The notes under the pieces were generated by a model, which ran no database searches, had not been told where the DNA came from, and saw only the letters and a program-made list of their open reading frames with translations. From contig JAHWKY010000023.1 of assembly GCA_019347575.1 (NCBI GenBank), positions 1-64,000 of the forward strand: 64,000 nucleotides of DNA, in the 5' to 3' direction. Numbering within the stretch: the first letter of the stretch is position 1; every line of letters starts with the position of its first letter. This stretch comes from Actinomycetota bacterium (GTDB taxonomy: Bacteria > Actinomycetota > Nitriliruptoria > Nitriliruptorales > Nitriliruptoraceae). Positions 29,301-36,536 of this stretch are shown piece after piece. A program made the position numbers and the translations under genes.

Positions 29301-31831
29301 TCGCCGATCACCGTGGACACTCCACCGCCGGTGAGGTCGAAGGCGGCCGCGCCCGTTGCCCCCGGCGCGGAGCCGCCGAAGTCCAGGATCGTGGACCCCG
29401 CGAGACCGATGGGAGTGCCGGTGGCGGCCCCACCGGTGTAGTTGAACCGGCCGTCGGTGACGGACAGCCGGCCCAGGACGTCCAGGGTCCCGCTGGTCTG
29501 GGTGAAGGTGCGGTCGGCGATGTCCAGCGTCTGGTCGGCCGCGATGGTGAAGGTCCCCGCGTTGGACAGGGTCCCCCCCGACGCGGTGCCGGCCAGCGTC
29601 AGCGACCGCTGCAGGTCGACCGTGCCGGTGTTGGTGAGGTTGCCCTGCAGGTAGCGGGAGCCACCGGCCGCGACCTCGCTGCGCAAGGTGCCGGCGTTGG
29701 TGAAGGTGGCGCCGTCGGGCACCAGTAGCCGCGCGTAGGCGTTGGTGCTGTGGTCCGCCGTCAGCACGATCGTGCCGCGGTTGGTCGCCGCGGCGGGGGT
29801 GGACACCCTCGTGTCGCGGTACCAGCCGCCCTGGATGGTGACGGTCGCCCCTGCGGGCACGTCGCCGATCAGGGTGGACGCGCCGCCGTCATAGAAGAGG
29901 TAGCTACTGGCGACCTCCGCGTCGGCGGGCATCCCCGACAGGTCCAGCGACGCGTCGCCAGCGAGCCGAACGGCGTTGCCGGTCATGGTCCCGCCGCTGT
30001 GCACGAAGGTGCCGCTGGAGATCTTGACCAGCCCGTCCGCGGTCACGCTGCCGGCGGCGTGCGTGAACCGGTGGGCACCCACCTCGATCGACCGGTCCGA
30101 CGCGACCTGAACCGTTCCCGTGTTGTGGATCGAGGAGTCGTCCGCGGCGCCCGACAGCTCGAGGTTGCGGCCGACGATCAGATCGCCCTCGTTGCGCAGG
30201 TCACCCTGCAGGTAGCGCCAGCCACCGCCGCCGTCCTCCAGACGCAGCGTTCCGCGGTTGGTCAGCGGCTGACCGGCCGGCGCCAGCAGTCGCGCCCTGG
30301 ACTCGGTGGAGTGGTTCGTGGTGAGCGCGACCGTGCCGGCGTTGACCCATCCGGCCGGCACCTCCAGGCGGGTGTCGGTGTACCAGCCGCCCAGGACGGT
30401 GATGGTGACGCCAGCGGGGACGTCCGACAGCGCCTGGCTGGTGCCGCTGGTGAAGGTGTAGCTGCCGGAGCCGTCCGTCCCGGACGGGACCGTGCCGAAG
30501 TCCAGGCTGGAGGTGCCGTTGAGACTCACACCGCTCGCGCCGCTCACGGTGCCGCCCGCGTACTCGAAGTCGGCACTGTCGAGGCGCAGGGCACCCTCGG
30601 CGACGAGGCTGCCGGCGCGCTGCACGAACGTCCCGATGACGGGCACATCGCCACCGATGCGACCCAGCGCGGTGGTGGTGCCCGCCGCGATGTCGATGTC
30701 GCCATCGTTGACGAACGTCCGGCCTTCGGCCAGGGTCAGGTTCCGTTGGATGTCGATGCTGCCGGTGTTGGTCAGGTCGGCTTCGAGTCGGCGCCCGCCA
30801 CCGCTGCCCGCGACGACCAGCACGTCCCCGGCGTTCGTCACGGCCCCCGCCGAGCGGATCCACGACGTGCCGGGGACGCCCGACTGGCCGGTGAGCGTGA
30901 CCGTGCCGCCGAGCGTGGCGCCATCCGGCACGATCAGGCGGGCGTCGCGGTAGTAGTCGGCGACAACCTGAAGATCGTGGCCCGGCGCGGCGTCGCCGAC
31001 CAGCGCGACGTCGCCGAACAGCCGGTAGGTGCCCGAGCCGGTCGCGTCGGCGGAGAACTCCACGGTGCCGCTGTCGATGATCGGGGCGTTGCTGGTCTGG
31101 GTGCCGCCGGCGATCAGGTAGGTCGCGCCGCTGACAACCTTCAGCGCCCCGCCGTTGATGAGCGTGCCGTCCGTCTGTGCGAAGGTCGCCGGGCTCGACA
31201 CCGTGGTGGTGCCGCCGGTGATCTCGAACGTCCCGGAGTTGGTGTACGTGCGGTCGCCCGCGAGCGTGAGCTGTGTGGTCACCGTCGTCTCGCCGGCGTT
31301 GTCCAGGCCGATCGACAGGCTCCTGCCGATGCCGCCCCCGCCGGGGAGCACCTCGAACGTCCCGGTGTTGGTGAACATCCCCCCGACCAGCTCGGCGGTG
31401 CCGCCGTACGCGTGGGAGGTGAGGACCAGGGCGCCCCCGTTGGTCACCGCGCCCGGCACGGTGAGGGTGACGTTGTGGTAGTAGCCGCTCGAGATGGACA
31501 GCTTCGGGGTCGTGGTGCCGCTAGCGGTGACCGTCAGGTCCGCGACCGTGGCGTGGTTGGCGACGGTGACGGTGTAGGACGCGACGTCGCCCGCGGACGC
31601 GTCGATGCAGACGTGGTCGGTGTCGACGGGGGTCCGGTGCGCGCCGTCGGCGGCCGCGGTCCACTTGGTCGCGTCCGACCATGATCCACCCACCGCTCCC
31701 GCCCACGAGATCGTGCAGGCGGTCGACGCGCCGGCGCGCACGACGGTCAGAAGACCGATCGTGGCGACGGCCATCGCGGCGAGGACGAGGTACAGGCGTG
31801 CGTGCCCGAGACGTTGCGAGCCGTTCGGCAT
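23384..31831 (-). CDS. Giant wall-anchored surface protein (beta-helix-like repeats, Ig-like repeats, CWB2)
   Basis: The protein has 2815 residues. A signal peptide (residues 1-37) and a typical passenger entry motif (SWAGAVGGSWSDATKW, PVDTDHVCID) are followed by seven units of about 187 residues to about residue 1350, each with GGWYxDTRL, NHGTIVLT, FTNAGTL. After a Calx-beta-like segment come seven Ig/cadherin-like tandem repeats (TLDEDAAP, GSDTFTYRVTDRGDPD, ITIDPVNDVP; about 1570-2300). Then follow a thrombospondin-3-like calcium motif (DADGDGVGDLDDNCPE), a 'PPVDEPT' repeat linker and three CWB2 repeats (VEGDTRIGTAVALS, YVLGGPEAVS, VIVGGPAAVS). CWB2 anchors proteins to the wall, so this is a long surface adhesin or stalk. 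The start has GGGGA upstream. DNA repeats within the gene are unusually exact. Confidence 0.92.
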   Translation of the reverse strand: MPNGSQRLGHARLYLVLAAMAVATIGLLTVVRAGASTACTISWAGAVGGSWSDATKWTAAADGAHRTPVDTDHVCIDASAGDVASYTVTVANHATVADLTVTASGTTTPKLSISSGYYHNVTLTVPGAVTNGGALVLTSHAYGGTAELVGGMFTNTGTFEVLPGGGGIGRSLSIGLDNAGETTVTTQLTLAGDRTYTNSGTFEITGGTTTVSSPATFAQTDGTLINGGALKVVSGATYLIAGGTQTSNAPIIDSGTVEFSADATGSGTYRLFGDVALVGDAAPGHDLQVVADYYRDARLIVPDGATLGGTVTLTGQSGVPGTSWIRSAGAVTNAGDVLVVAGSGGGRRLEADLTNTGSIDIQRNLTLAEGRTFVNDGDIDIAAGTTTALGRIGGDVPVIGTFVQRAGSLVAEGALRLDSADFEYAGGTVSGASGVSLNGTSSLDFGTVPSGTDGSGSYTFTSGTSQALSDVPAGVTITVLGGWYTDTRLEVPAGWVNAGTVALTTNHSTESRARLLAPAGQPLTNRGTLRLEDGGGGWRYLQGDLRNEGDLIVGRNLELSGAADDSSIHNTGTVQVASDRSIEVGAHRFTHAAGSVTADGLVKISSGTFVHSGGTMTGNAVRLAGDASLDLSGMPADAEVASSYLFYDGGASTLIGDVPAGATVTIQGGWYRDTRVSTPAAATNRGTIVLTADHSTNAYARLLVPDGATFTNAGTLRSEVAAGGSRYLQGNLTNTGTVDLQRSLTLAGTASGGTLSNAGTFTIAADQTLDIADRTFTQTSGTLDVLGRLSVTDGRFNYTGGAATGTPIGLAGSTILDFGGSAPGATGAAAFDLTGGGVSTVIGDVPDGVTINVKGGSYADTRLNMPAGGTNHGTIVLTGNHSTNSHARLRVPDDATFTNAGTLRTEPGAGGTRHLAGQLINTGVLELNDGLTLDSSTTGTGLTNQGAISIAANETLTVATHTLTQSSGTLDVQGSVSVSSGTVAFQGGAVTGNALTLNADSTLDFTGADPAAADAGSYRRHGGGVSTLIGDVPTGATISIVGGWYADTRLTSSAGGTNHGTIVLTSDHSTNAHARLWVPDDATFTNAGTLRTEPGAGGSRNLAGQLVNTGVLELIDGLTLDSSATGTGLTNQGAINIAANETLSVATHTLTQSAGRLDVQGSVSVGSGTVAFQGGTVSGNDVSMSGNATLDFTGADPAAADAGSYRLHGGGEHTLIGDVPTGATISIVGGWYADTRLKAPASGTNHGTIVLTSEHSTNSNTRLRVPTGSYTNAGTIEVDNSNGGTRWLSGALVNDGTLQLDPGLTLHVEAGGSIRQTDGGAVTSSAPEVGLGTLRFNTGTRLSGTGRVDAHVVGLTLTVAPGNSAGTLNLGGNLSVDGASTVEVELTDTGHDQLSVVGTANLAGTLAVTRPAAYVPDPCGTFPALTWGTRNGSFANVTGLAAQDGRQLRHVVLNGGSTLVAFDPDVPVNVWPQAIDLDEDDPTPVDHRLCLAGTSGPAANVIVTALPDIEVTVDPTSLTFTPTDWALPQTVATTVVDDTDVESNPHTGTVSHAITSLELTYLGVVPPAVTATIVENDNPPVASNTAPSGDEDTVISFEVVATDIDSDQDELTWSVLEGPAAGTVDGLGAGDGAGTFTPNANFNGDDSFVVRVTDELGHIDDATVSVTVLPVNDRPSLEDGSATLAEDASPVDIDLGALAADVETADTDLTYTIVTDPTLGTLSAAGPVVSYTPTAHANGTDTFTVTVTDRGDPDACTAEPCDGVLTSTTATVTVTIDPVNDVPVADADAVTVQEDGTVPVDLTDLASDVETAVGDLVYEVVSAPTVGELSGSGGALTYTPDANINGSDTFTYRVTDRGDPDDCAEAPCDAPETSQVATVTITIDPVNDVPDATDTSVTLDEDAAPLGIDLAALAADLETADADLTYELVDLPTSGQATLTGATVSYTPDANVNGSDTLTYRVTDRGDPDGCTDAPCDVAATSRLATISVTVNPVNDLPTASDSSVTLDEDAGPVDIDLGALAADVETADADLVYTIVSGSTLGGLTGSGPIVAYTPNLDAHGADSLTYQVSDRGDPDDCAPVSTTCTASATSAVQTITITVTSVNDAPVAVDDEAATDEDTPVTVDVLANDSDVDGDALTVTISTEPTSGSATVTDTGAVLYTPAADWSGTDTLGYTVADVHGATHTATVTITVAAVNDAPVAGDDTATSVDGSPVDIDVLANDRDVDADALTVTIDTEPSNGTATVTETSTIVYAPDGAFSGTDEFAYTVSDPTGGTATAVVRVLVRDADGDGVGDLDDNCPETANTDQSDADGDGTGDVCDDDSVSSEVVAGGTVSTGGAAEATSADPVGVAVTSPVAGTITVLEASEAADAPTGYEMLSVRLQIEAPTATVADPLVLTLRLDGTLLPDGLDIDDLDVTRDGDVAGACRDETGADPDPCVASRTLDGDDVVIVVRTSHASTWGFGVAQGDEPTPPVDEPTPPVDEPTPPVDDPTDVPTDGTATAAVVRVEGDTRIGTAVALSQRVFPDGAPAVVIARADGYADALAGGPLAASVDAPILLTDTGQLPDAVLREIARLDARRAYVLGGPEAVSATVLEQLTSAGLSADRIGGADRYETAVRIAQNLPSASSVYVTAGTGPDLSRGWPDAVAVSALASQQQRPILLVAPDALPDVTAQVIRGASHVVIVGGPAAVSLDVESAIANSGPSVERLAGDTRYTTSLEVARRAVDAGQSPDRLWFATGAAFPDALATGPAAAKAGGLLLLVPPDGLASAPSTADWVRGLRDEVDEAVLVGGPDALGDGVKTTVEQLLAR
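24351..24413 (-). repeat. 21-bp tandem repeat encoding a Pro-Val-Asp-Glu linker
   Basis: Three units of 21 bp start at 24351, 24372 and 24393, with one substitution in the third and a partial fourth. On the minus strand they encode repeated PPVDEPT just before the CWB2 anchor of the giant surface protein. It is an in-frame, copy-number-variable spacer. Confidence 0.9.
28128..31480 (-). repeat. Intragenic repeats with an exact 561-bp period
   Basis: The codons for the motif W/Y-x-D-T-R recur at 28128, 28689, 29250, 29811 and 30372, exactly 561 bp (187 codons) apart each time. More diverged copies follow near 30942 and 31470. Copies at 28128 and 28689 are identical over their first 66 bases, which points to recent unequal exchange or gene conversion. 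The array forms the beta-helix-like stalk of the giant surface protein. Confidence 0.9.
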
Positions 31832-31921
31832 CGGTGGATCCCCAGAGCAGGTAGGCGCCCCACTGGCGTCCGCATCGGCGGGATGATGCTCCTACGCCGT
31901 TCGGACTTCCACGGTTAAGGG

Positions 31922-31954
31922 GGGTCATCCTGGAAGATGACCCAACCGGGTTGG
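31922..31954. promoter_or_regulatory. Paired palindromes upstream of the giant surface protein
   Basis: GGGTCATC and GATGACCC form perfect 8-bp arms around 6 bases (31922-31943). They are immediately followed by CCAACC-G-GGTTGG (31942-31954). The pair lies about 90 bases upstream of the surface-protein ATG, in an intergenic region. An operator is inferred from position and symmetry. The regulator is unknown. Confidence 0.4.
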
Positions 31955-32016
31955 TCCGGGTTGACAGACGTGTCGATGACCCTGGCGCGGACGCTGACGG
32001 GAGGGGGAGAGGCGGG

Positions 32017-32403
32017 TCAGAGCACCTGCGCGAGCGTGACGGCGAGACCGCCGATGCCGAACACCGCGGTCGCGGTGGCGATGATGATCTGGCGGGTCTG
32101 GCCCGACACGGCCGCCACCAGCTCGCCCCGGAACGCTGCCAGCATCTCGTCGCGCAGAGCGGCGAGGCGATCGTCCAGACGCTGCTCGAGCGCGTCGAAC
32201 CGTGCGTCGACCTGCATGAACCGTGCATCGACCTGGGCGAACCGTGCGTCGAGACGCTCCTCCAGCGCCGCCACCTGGGAGCGTGTGGCGAGCTCGACCC
32301 CGCTCGCGGGGAGCTCGTCCAGGAGCATCGCGGCGGCATCCTTCCCGACGGTCGGCACGAACAGGTCGAACAGCTCGGCTCGTCGCCGTTCGGCGCGGGA
32401 CAT
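32017..32403 (-). CDS. Small coiled-coil membrane protein (DUF1640/CCDC90-like)
   Basis: The protein has 128 residues. An N-terminal acidic/Arg-rich helix leads to a coiled coil with a strict seven-residue repeat (ARFAQVD, ARFMQVD, ARFDALE, about residues 52-85). It ends in one membrane helix (IIIATATAVFGIGGLAVTLAQVL). This is the layout of DUF1640-like small proteins, often found next to mobile or toxin genes, whose function is unknown. Two related proteins lie at 44135-44502 (frameshifted) and 44620-44967. The ATG at 32403 is followed by MSRAERRRAELFDLFVP; the ribosome site is weak. It stands alone between the surface protein and a relic region. Confidence 0.75.
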   Translation of the reverse strand: MSRAERRRAELFDLFVPTVGKDAAAMLLDELPASGVELATRSQVAALEERLDARFAQVDARFMQVDARFDALEQRLDDRLAALRDEMLAAFRGELVAAVSGQTRQIIIATATAVFGIGGLAVTLAQVL

Positions 32404-32494
32404 GGTTACACCTCGGCGCCATCGTCACAACCGTCGAGAGCGACCCTAGGCGGCGTGATCCGCCTGCGGTCCGGGGGATCACGCGGGCTTGTGG

Positions 32495-32572
32495 ATGCGG
32501 CGGGGCGAGCTGCTCGCGGTCGGGTGGCTCCAGGTCGACATCGACCGCCGCGTGCTGCACGTGCGCCGCACC
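32495..32572 (+). pseudogene. Tyrosine recombinase fragment
   Basis: The 26 codons read MRRGELLAVGWLQVDIDRRV then LHVRR. They align without gaps to residues 154-179 of the intact recombinase at 42976-43965 (MRRGELLAVAWPSVDLDRRV, LHVRH), and the DNA is clearly similar along the whole stretch. The piece contains the first catalytic Arg region only. Both ends are lost and it abuts a DUF4143 fragment on the other strand. It is a relic of a second integrated element. Confidence 0.75.
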
Positions 32573-32815
32573 CCGTGTTGGCGGAGGTGGTGGAGGTGGC
32601 CGGCATCGGGGGTGAGCAGTTCCGCACGGAGCTGTGCCGCCACGAACGTGTCCAGGGAGCGGCCCATCAGGTCGCCGTCGGCCATCACCTCCCCGACACG
32701 TACGCCGAGCACTGCGGCAGCCAGCCCACCGTCGACGAGGTAGCGCTTGCCGGTCCTGACCAGCCGCTTCAACCGGTTGGACCACCACGCGGGGGCGACC
32801 TCCAGGACCGCCGGT
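32573..32815 (-). pseudogene. Fragment of an AAA ATPase with DUF4143 domain
   Basis: On the minus strand the frame reads RLVRTGKRYLVDGGLAAAVLG, then DGDLMGRSLDTFVAAQLRAEL and HLHHLRQHG. This is the characteristic middle of the DUF4143 domain found C-terminal to an AAA module. The ATPase half and the end of DUF4143 are missing. The fragment is joined directly to the integrase fragment on the opposite strand, so a rearrangement destroyed both. The remaining bases to 32938 show nothing recognisable. Confidence 0.65.
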
Positions 32816-32938
32816 ACCTCACCGAGCGAGCCAGGACGAGGAGAGACGCCACGCATCCTGGAGCTGTTCTCCAGCCCGAACCTCGTCGCTGCAGCGGCGT
32901 TGCCGGACTCGGTACCCAACGTCGTCGCATGCCCCGGC

Positions 32939-35581
32939 TCAGCGGTGTGCCACGGTCCCGCTGCGCAGGTCGAAGTGCATGATGTCCTTGCCCGTCCGGT
33001 ACTTGCCGCCCCACACCAGACCCGCCTCGGCGAGGGCGAGCACCAGCGTCTTGGACAGGTCCATGAAGCCGCCCTTGGCGGCGTTGGTGTGCTTGCCCCA
33101 CTCGCCCCGGCCGCCCTCGACCTGGTCCTTGCGCTGACGGTCCTGCCACCAGGCCAGGTCGTGACCGCCCTTGCCTGCGCCGACGGTCGCGCGTAGCTCC
33201 GCGTCGGTGAGGCTGAGGTAGCGCTTGACCGCCTCGGACTGACGGTGCAGCCGCTCCCACTGCTCACCGGTGTCCTTCAGCGACTTGGCTCGCGCGTCCT
33301 CTCCGGTGCCGTGCAGCAGCAGAGTCGCGTGGCGGACCACGGCCGAGCTCGCGTCGCCCTTCGCCTGGGTGAGCGAGCCCTTCTTGCCGGTCTGGCCGAG
33401 GAAGAGGTTGCCGGCGTAGTTGACGTCGATGGCCAGGCCGAAGCAGTGGTAGCTGGGCAGCGAGCCGCCCGTGGCCTTCTTCGGTCGCCGCAGCCCCACC
33501 ACCCCGTACAGCCCGACCGCCTGGGCGATCTCGTCCACCGACTTCCCCGGCATCTGCGCCGCGAGGATCCGTTCCGCCTTCTGTAGCGCGGCGAGCAGCT
33601 CGCGGTGTACGCCGCCGACCTTGCTGCCGCCGCTGGGCTTGATCGGCACCCCCAGCAGCGTGGCATCGGGCACGTGACCGGAGAACCACTCCTCGACCGT
33701 GGTGCCCGAACGCGCCAGCGCGGCGGCGACGGCCGCGCTGTCCTCGGCGGCACCACCTTCGCGCGCCTGCTTCTTGGCGGCGGCGATGCCCTCCAGCCGC
33801 CTCTTCGCGGCGGCAGGGTCGGTCGGCACTGGGACCGTTGCTGGGGTGACCGGTCCGCCGCCCGGCTCGCTCCGCACGGTGGCCGGGGTCTGCGTGGGAG
33901 CGCTGGGACCGGACGGCGCCGTGCCGGAGACGGCCGGGTTGGCGGCCCCGGGATCCGCAGAGCCGCCGCCACCCACCGTCGCGGGGCGGCGCGCCCTTGC
34001 GACGGCGGGGCGCGCGTAGGTCTTGCGCAGCTGGCGCCACTCGCGTGCCAGACCGTCGGCGTCCGCGGGGATGCGCCCGCCGTTCAGCTCCGGATGGGCG
34101 AGGTCGAAGAGCGCGTCGGTGAGGTCGATCTCGCCGCGCTGGCCCGACGCGACGAGCAGATCGGCGGCGACCTTCAGCGGAGGCGTGCCGGTCGCCATGA
34201 CGGCCGCGCCGAGAGCGAGCGTCCACAGGCTCAGCCCGTGCCGGGTGGCGAGCCGTGCCAGGATCGCCGGCGCGGACAGCGGTGCCATCGCGGGCGCCCC
34301 GCCGCCGTGCGCCCCGGCGGTGGCCGGCGCCGCCGCCCCGACCGCGGCGGATCCGGCCGCGGCCGCGGGGATCGCGGGAGCAGCGGACCCCGCGCTCGGC
34401 CCCGGGGCGGAGGCGGGGGCCGGGGCGGGCGTGGCACCCGCCCCGCCCTTGAAGGCGCCGAGCGCCGACCCCAGGGTCGTGCGCACCATCTTCTCGTGGG
34501 TCGTGGCGATCGGCTCCACCTTGGCCAGCTCCGCCACCCGGGCGGTGTAGGGCTGCATGGCCTCGGCGTGCCGGCCGAGCCAGGCGGCGATGTTCGCGGC
34601 GAGCTTCTCGTGGATGGGCCGGTACATCGGCGAGCCGGGCCGGTAGTAGGCGCGCAGCCGGGGGGCTCGCGCGAGCGCGTCCTCCTTCTGCGGCGGGGCG
34701 ACGGCCGGATCGGTCAGCACCTTCCGGAGCGCGTCGAGCTGCTCGAACAACCACGACTCGATGACCGCCCGTTCGCCGTGGCCGTTGATGGCTTCGAACA
34801 GCGCGACCATGGCCGGGGCGACACCGCCGCCCTTGCGCTTGCCGCGGGGCAGGTTCCGCCCGACGGTGCGGCCGCCTCCACTGTGGCCTCCGAGGATCAG
34901 CCGTCCGAGCTTCGCCCCGCCAGCCAGCGCGCCGACCTCCTCGAGGCGGCTGAACACCGCGCGTACGTACGCGCCGCTCTGCGTCTGGCCGAAGTCGGAC
35001 CGCTCGCCGCCCTGCGGGAGGAGCCCGACGAGCTGGGGCATGCCGCTGGCCTCGATCTGTTGGCCGATGCGGTCGAGCGCCACGTCCCGGACGGTGCCGT
35101 CCTTGGTGCGTTGGCGCCACCCCGCGTAGGGCCGGCTCTTGGTCTCGGCGTGGCCGTGGAAGTGCAGCAGCACGTCGACCGGTTGGGTGGGATCGAGCCG
35201 TTCGGGCACCAGCGCGATGGCACGGCCGGCGGCCGACTCGCCGGTCAGAACGGCGCTGGCTCCGCTGCGTGTGGGGTCCTGGTGCCCCAGTGGGAGTCCG
35301 TCGATCGGGATGCGCCGTATGGAGCCGCTTTCGACGCGGCGCTCCTCGGCGTTCCAGCCTCCGGCCGTGACCCCGGTCCGCCACCCGCCGGCTCGCTGCA
35401 AGGGCAGCAGCGACCGCTGGACCGCTCGGTTGCCGAAACGTCGCTGCAGCTCCAGCACGCGGGCGGCGAGTGCCGTCTGGCGCTGTTGGATCGGTGGGTC
35501 GGCGACCCTGCTGGGTGGGGCGGAGGCCGGTGCGGGGCTGCGGCCACGCAGGATCTGAGGGCTGGTTCGCTGGACGCCCAC
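32939..35581 (-). CDS. Tagged alpha/beta-hydrolase plus M15-like peptidase protein
   Basis: The protein has 880 residues. The GTG at 35581 has AGGGAG five bases upstream. The tag LELQRRFGNRAVQRSLL is at about residues 43-59. A hydrolase-like domain follows (VDVLLHFHGH; nucleophile elbow GGHSGGG with Ser234). A long Ala/Pro/Gly-rich linker (about 385-455) precedes a segment related to the other tagged protein (LATRHGLSLWTLALG, ALFDLAHPELNGGRIPAD, REWRQLRKTYARP). The C-terminus has the M15-like metal site: YHCFGLAIDV (H712, D719) and DIMHFDL (Asp866, H869), with about 150 residues between. There is no signal peptide. Predicted function: cleaving ester/amide and peptide bonds in a polymer such as peptidoglycan. 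Specificity unknown. Confidence 0.8.
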   Translation of the reverse strand: MGVQRTSPQILRGRSPAPASAPPSRVADPPIQQRQTALAARVLELQRRFGNRAVQRSLLPLQRAGGWRTGVTAGGWNAEERRVESGSIRRIPIDGLPLGHQDPTRSGASAVLTGESAAGRAIALVPERLDPTQPVDVLLHFHGHAETKSRPYAGWRQRTKDGTVRDVALDRIGQQIEASGMPQLVGLLPQGGERSDFGQTQSGAYVRAVFSRLEEVGALAGGAKLGRLILGGHSGGGRTVGRNLPRGKRKGGGVAPAMVALFEAINGHGERAVIESWLFEQLDALRKVLTDPAVAPPQKEDALARAPRLRAYYRPGSPMYRPIHEKLAANIAAWLGRHAEAMQPYTARVAELAKVEPIATTHEKMVRTTLGSALGAFKGGAGATPAPAPASAPGPSAGSAAPAIPAAAAGSAAVGAAAPATAGAHGGGAPAMAPLSAPAILARLATRHGLSLWTLALGAAVMATGTPPLKVAADLLVASGQRGEIDLTDALFDLAHPELNGGRIPADADGLAREWRQLRKTYARPAVARARRPATVGGGGSADPGAANPAVSGTAPSGPSAPTQTPATVRSEPGGGPVTPATVPVPTDPAAAKRRLEGIAAAKKQAREGGAAEDSAAVAAALARSGTTVEEWFSGHVPDATLLGVPIKPSGGSKVGGVHRELLAALQKAERILAAQMPGKSVDEIAQAVGLYGVVGLRRPKKATGGSLPSYHCFGLAIDVNYAGNLFLGQTGKKGSLTQAKGDASSAVVRHATLLLHGTGEDARAKSLKDTGEQWERLHRQSEAVKRYLSLTDAELRATVGAGKGGHDLAWWQDRQRKDQVEGGRGEWGKHTNAAKGGFMDLSKTLVLALAEAGLVWGGKYRTGKDIMHFDLRSGTVAHR

Positions 35582-35727
35582 CGGCGCTCCCTTGTCGCTC
35601 GGTCACCACGGCCCGTGGCGACGCCCATGACCGCGATCGTGGCATGGATGAGCGACCTCGGGAAGGGCCGACGGGGCAGCTCCCGGTGCCCCACAACCCC
35701 TAGTCCGGGGAGACCGCCCGCAGGCGA

Positions 35728-35739
35728 TATCATGTGATA
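35728..35739. promoter_or_regulatory. Candidate vapBC operator
   Basis: TATCA-TG-TGATA is a perfect inverted repeat 28 bases before the vapB start. The same site, with a 3-base spacer, precedes the broken vapB copy at 41042-41054. VapB antitoxins normally autoregulate through such palindromes, so this is a likely binding site. Confidence 0.55.
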
Positions 35740-35766
35740 CCACTGGGCTGGTCGAGGAGTCTCGCA

Positions 35767-35988
35767 GTGACCGACGTGCTCATCCGGGACGTGCCCGACG
35801 AGGTCGTCTCCGCCATCGAGGCGAAAGCCAAGCGGCTCGGCCTGTCACGGACCGAGTACCTGCGCCGCCAGATGGTCAGGGTCGCGTCGGGGACCGATGA
35901 GCCGGTCACGGTCGAGGCGCTGCGACAGCTCGCCGAGACGTTCGCCGACCTCGCGGATCGAGACGTCATGCGGGGTGCCTGGGAGTGA
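35767..35988 (+). CDS. vapB: VapB-family antitoxin (ribbon-helix-helix)
   Basis: The protein has 73 residues. The GTG at 35767 has GAGGAG seven bases upstream. The N-terminus is a ribbon-helix-helix DNA-binding fold ([34 protein letters not shown]). The C-terminal tail ([16 protein letters not shown]) would wrap the toxin. The stop overlaps the toxin's GTG start (GTGA), the usual coupled antitoxin-toxin order. VapB binds and inhibits VapC, and the pair represses its own operon, here probably at the 35728-35739 palindrome. A frameshifted second copy lies at 41042-41278. Confidence 0.88.
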   Translation: MTDVLIRDVPDEVVSAIEAKAKRLGLSRTEYLRRQMVRVASGTDEPVTVEALRQLAETFADLADRDVMRGAWE

Positions 35989-36392
35989 GCGACTGGCTGA
36001 TCGACAAGTCGGCGCTGTTGCGGCTCGGCGAGGCCACCGACGCGGCTGGGTGGGCTGACCGCATAGACCGCGGGCTGGTACGCATCACGACCGTGACCCG
36101 GCTGGAACTGGGCTACAGCGCGCGCAGCGCCGCGGATCTCCGCGAGGGCATGCGGCGCCAGCCGATGGCGTCGCTACCCGTGGAGTACCTCACTCCCAAG
36201 ATCGAGGACCGAGCCGTCGAGGTCCAGGCACTGCTCGCCGATCGCGGGCGGCACCGCGCCCCCGCCATCCCCGACCTGCTCATCGCCGCGACCGCAGAGC
36301 TCGTCGGACTCACCGTGCTGCACCTCGACAAGGACTTCGAACTCATCGCGGAGATCACGGGCCAACCGACGGAGCGTCTCGCCGCCGCGTGA
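35985..36392 (+). CDS. vapC: VapC-family PIN-domain toxin ribonuclease
   Basis: The protein has 135 residues, standard for the family. The acidic PIN active site is complete: D7 (LIDKSA), E41 (TRLELGY), D97 (IPDLLIAA) and D115/D117 (HLDKDFE). VapC toxins are magnesium-dependent RNases that cut tRNA or rRNA and stop growth when VapB is degraded. The GTG start overlaps the vapB stop by four bases. A short hairpin follows the stop. All catalytic residues are kept, so the toxin looks functional. Confidence 0.9.
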   Translation: MSDWLIDKSALLRLGEATDAAGWADRIDRGLVRITTVTRLELGYSARSAADLREGMRRQPMASLPVEYLTPKIEDRAVEVQALLADRGRHRAPAIPDLLIAATAELVGLTVLHLDKDFELIAEITGQPTERLAAA

Positions 36393-36399
36393 CACTAGG

Positions 36400-36414
36400 C
36401 ACGGCGGAGCCGTG
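36400..36414. terminator. Short hairpin after vapC
   Basis: CACGGC-GGA-GCCGTG forms a perfect 6-bp stem eight bases after the vapC stop. It is a weak terminator candidate. Confidence 0.35.
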
Positions 36415-36536
36415 TCGCTGGGCCGGTCATCGCGCGACCTGACCCATCTGGGCTACAGCCACCGCGACCGTCCGGGATGTAGCGTGGTCGCCGGACACGC
36501 GGCCCGCCTGTCCGCGTTCGACCTGGAGTGCAGCCC

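Noticed and set aside
23777-31684. Several long plus-strand frames opposite the giant surface protein
   Set aside because: They mirror the 561-bp and Ig-like repeats of the real gene in an antisense frame and have no ribosome sites or domains.
31961-31983. TTGACA as a plus-strand promoter
   Set aside because: No matching -10 element follows at 16-18 bases and no plus-strand gene lies downstream.
33264-35737. Long frames on both strands over the second tagged hydrolase
   Set aside because: Only the 32939-35581 frame has a ribosome site, recognised motifs and catalytic residues.
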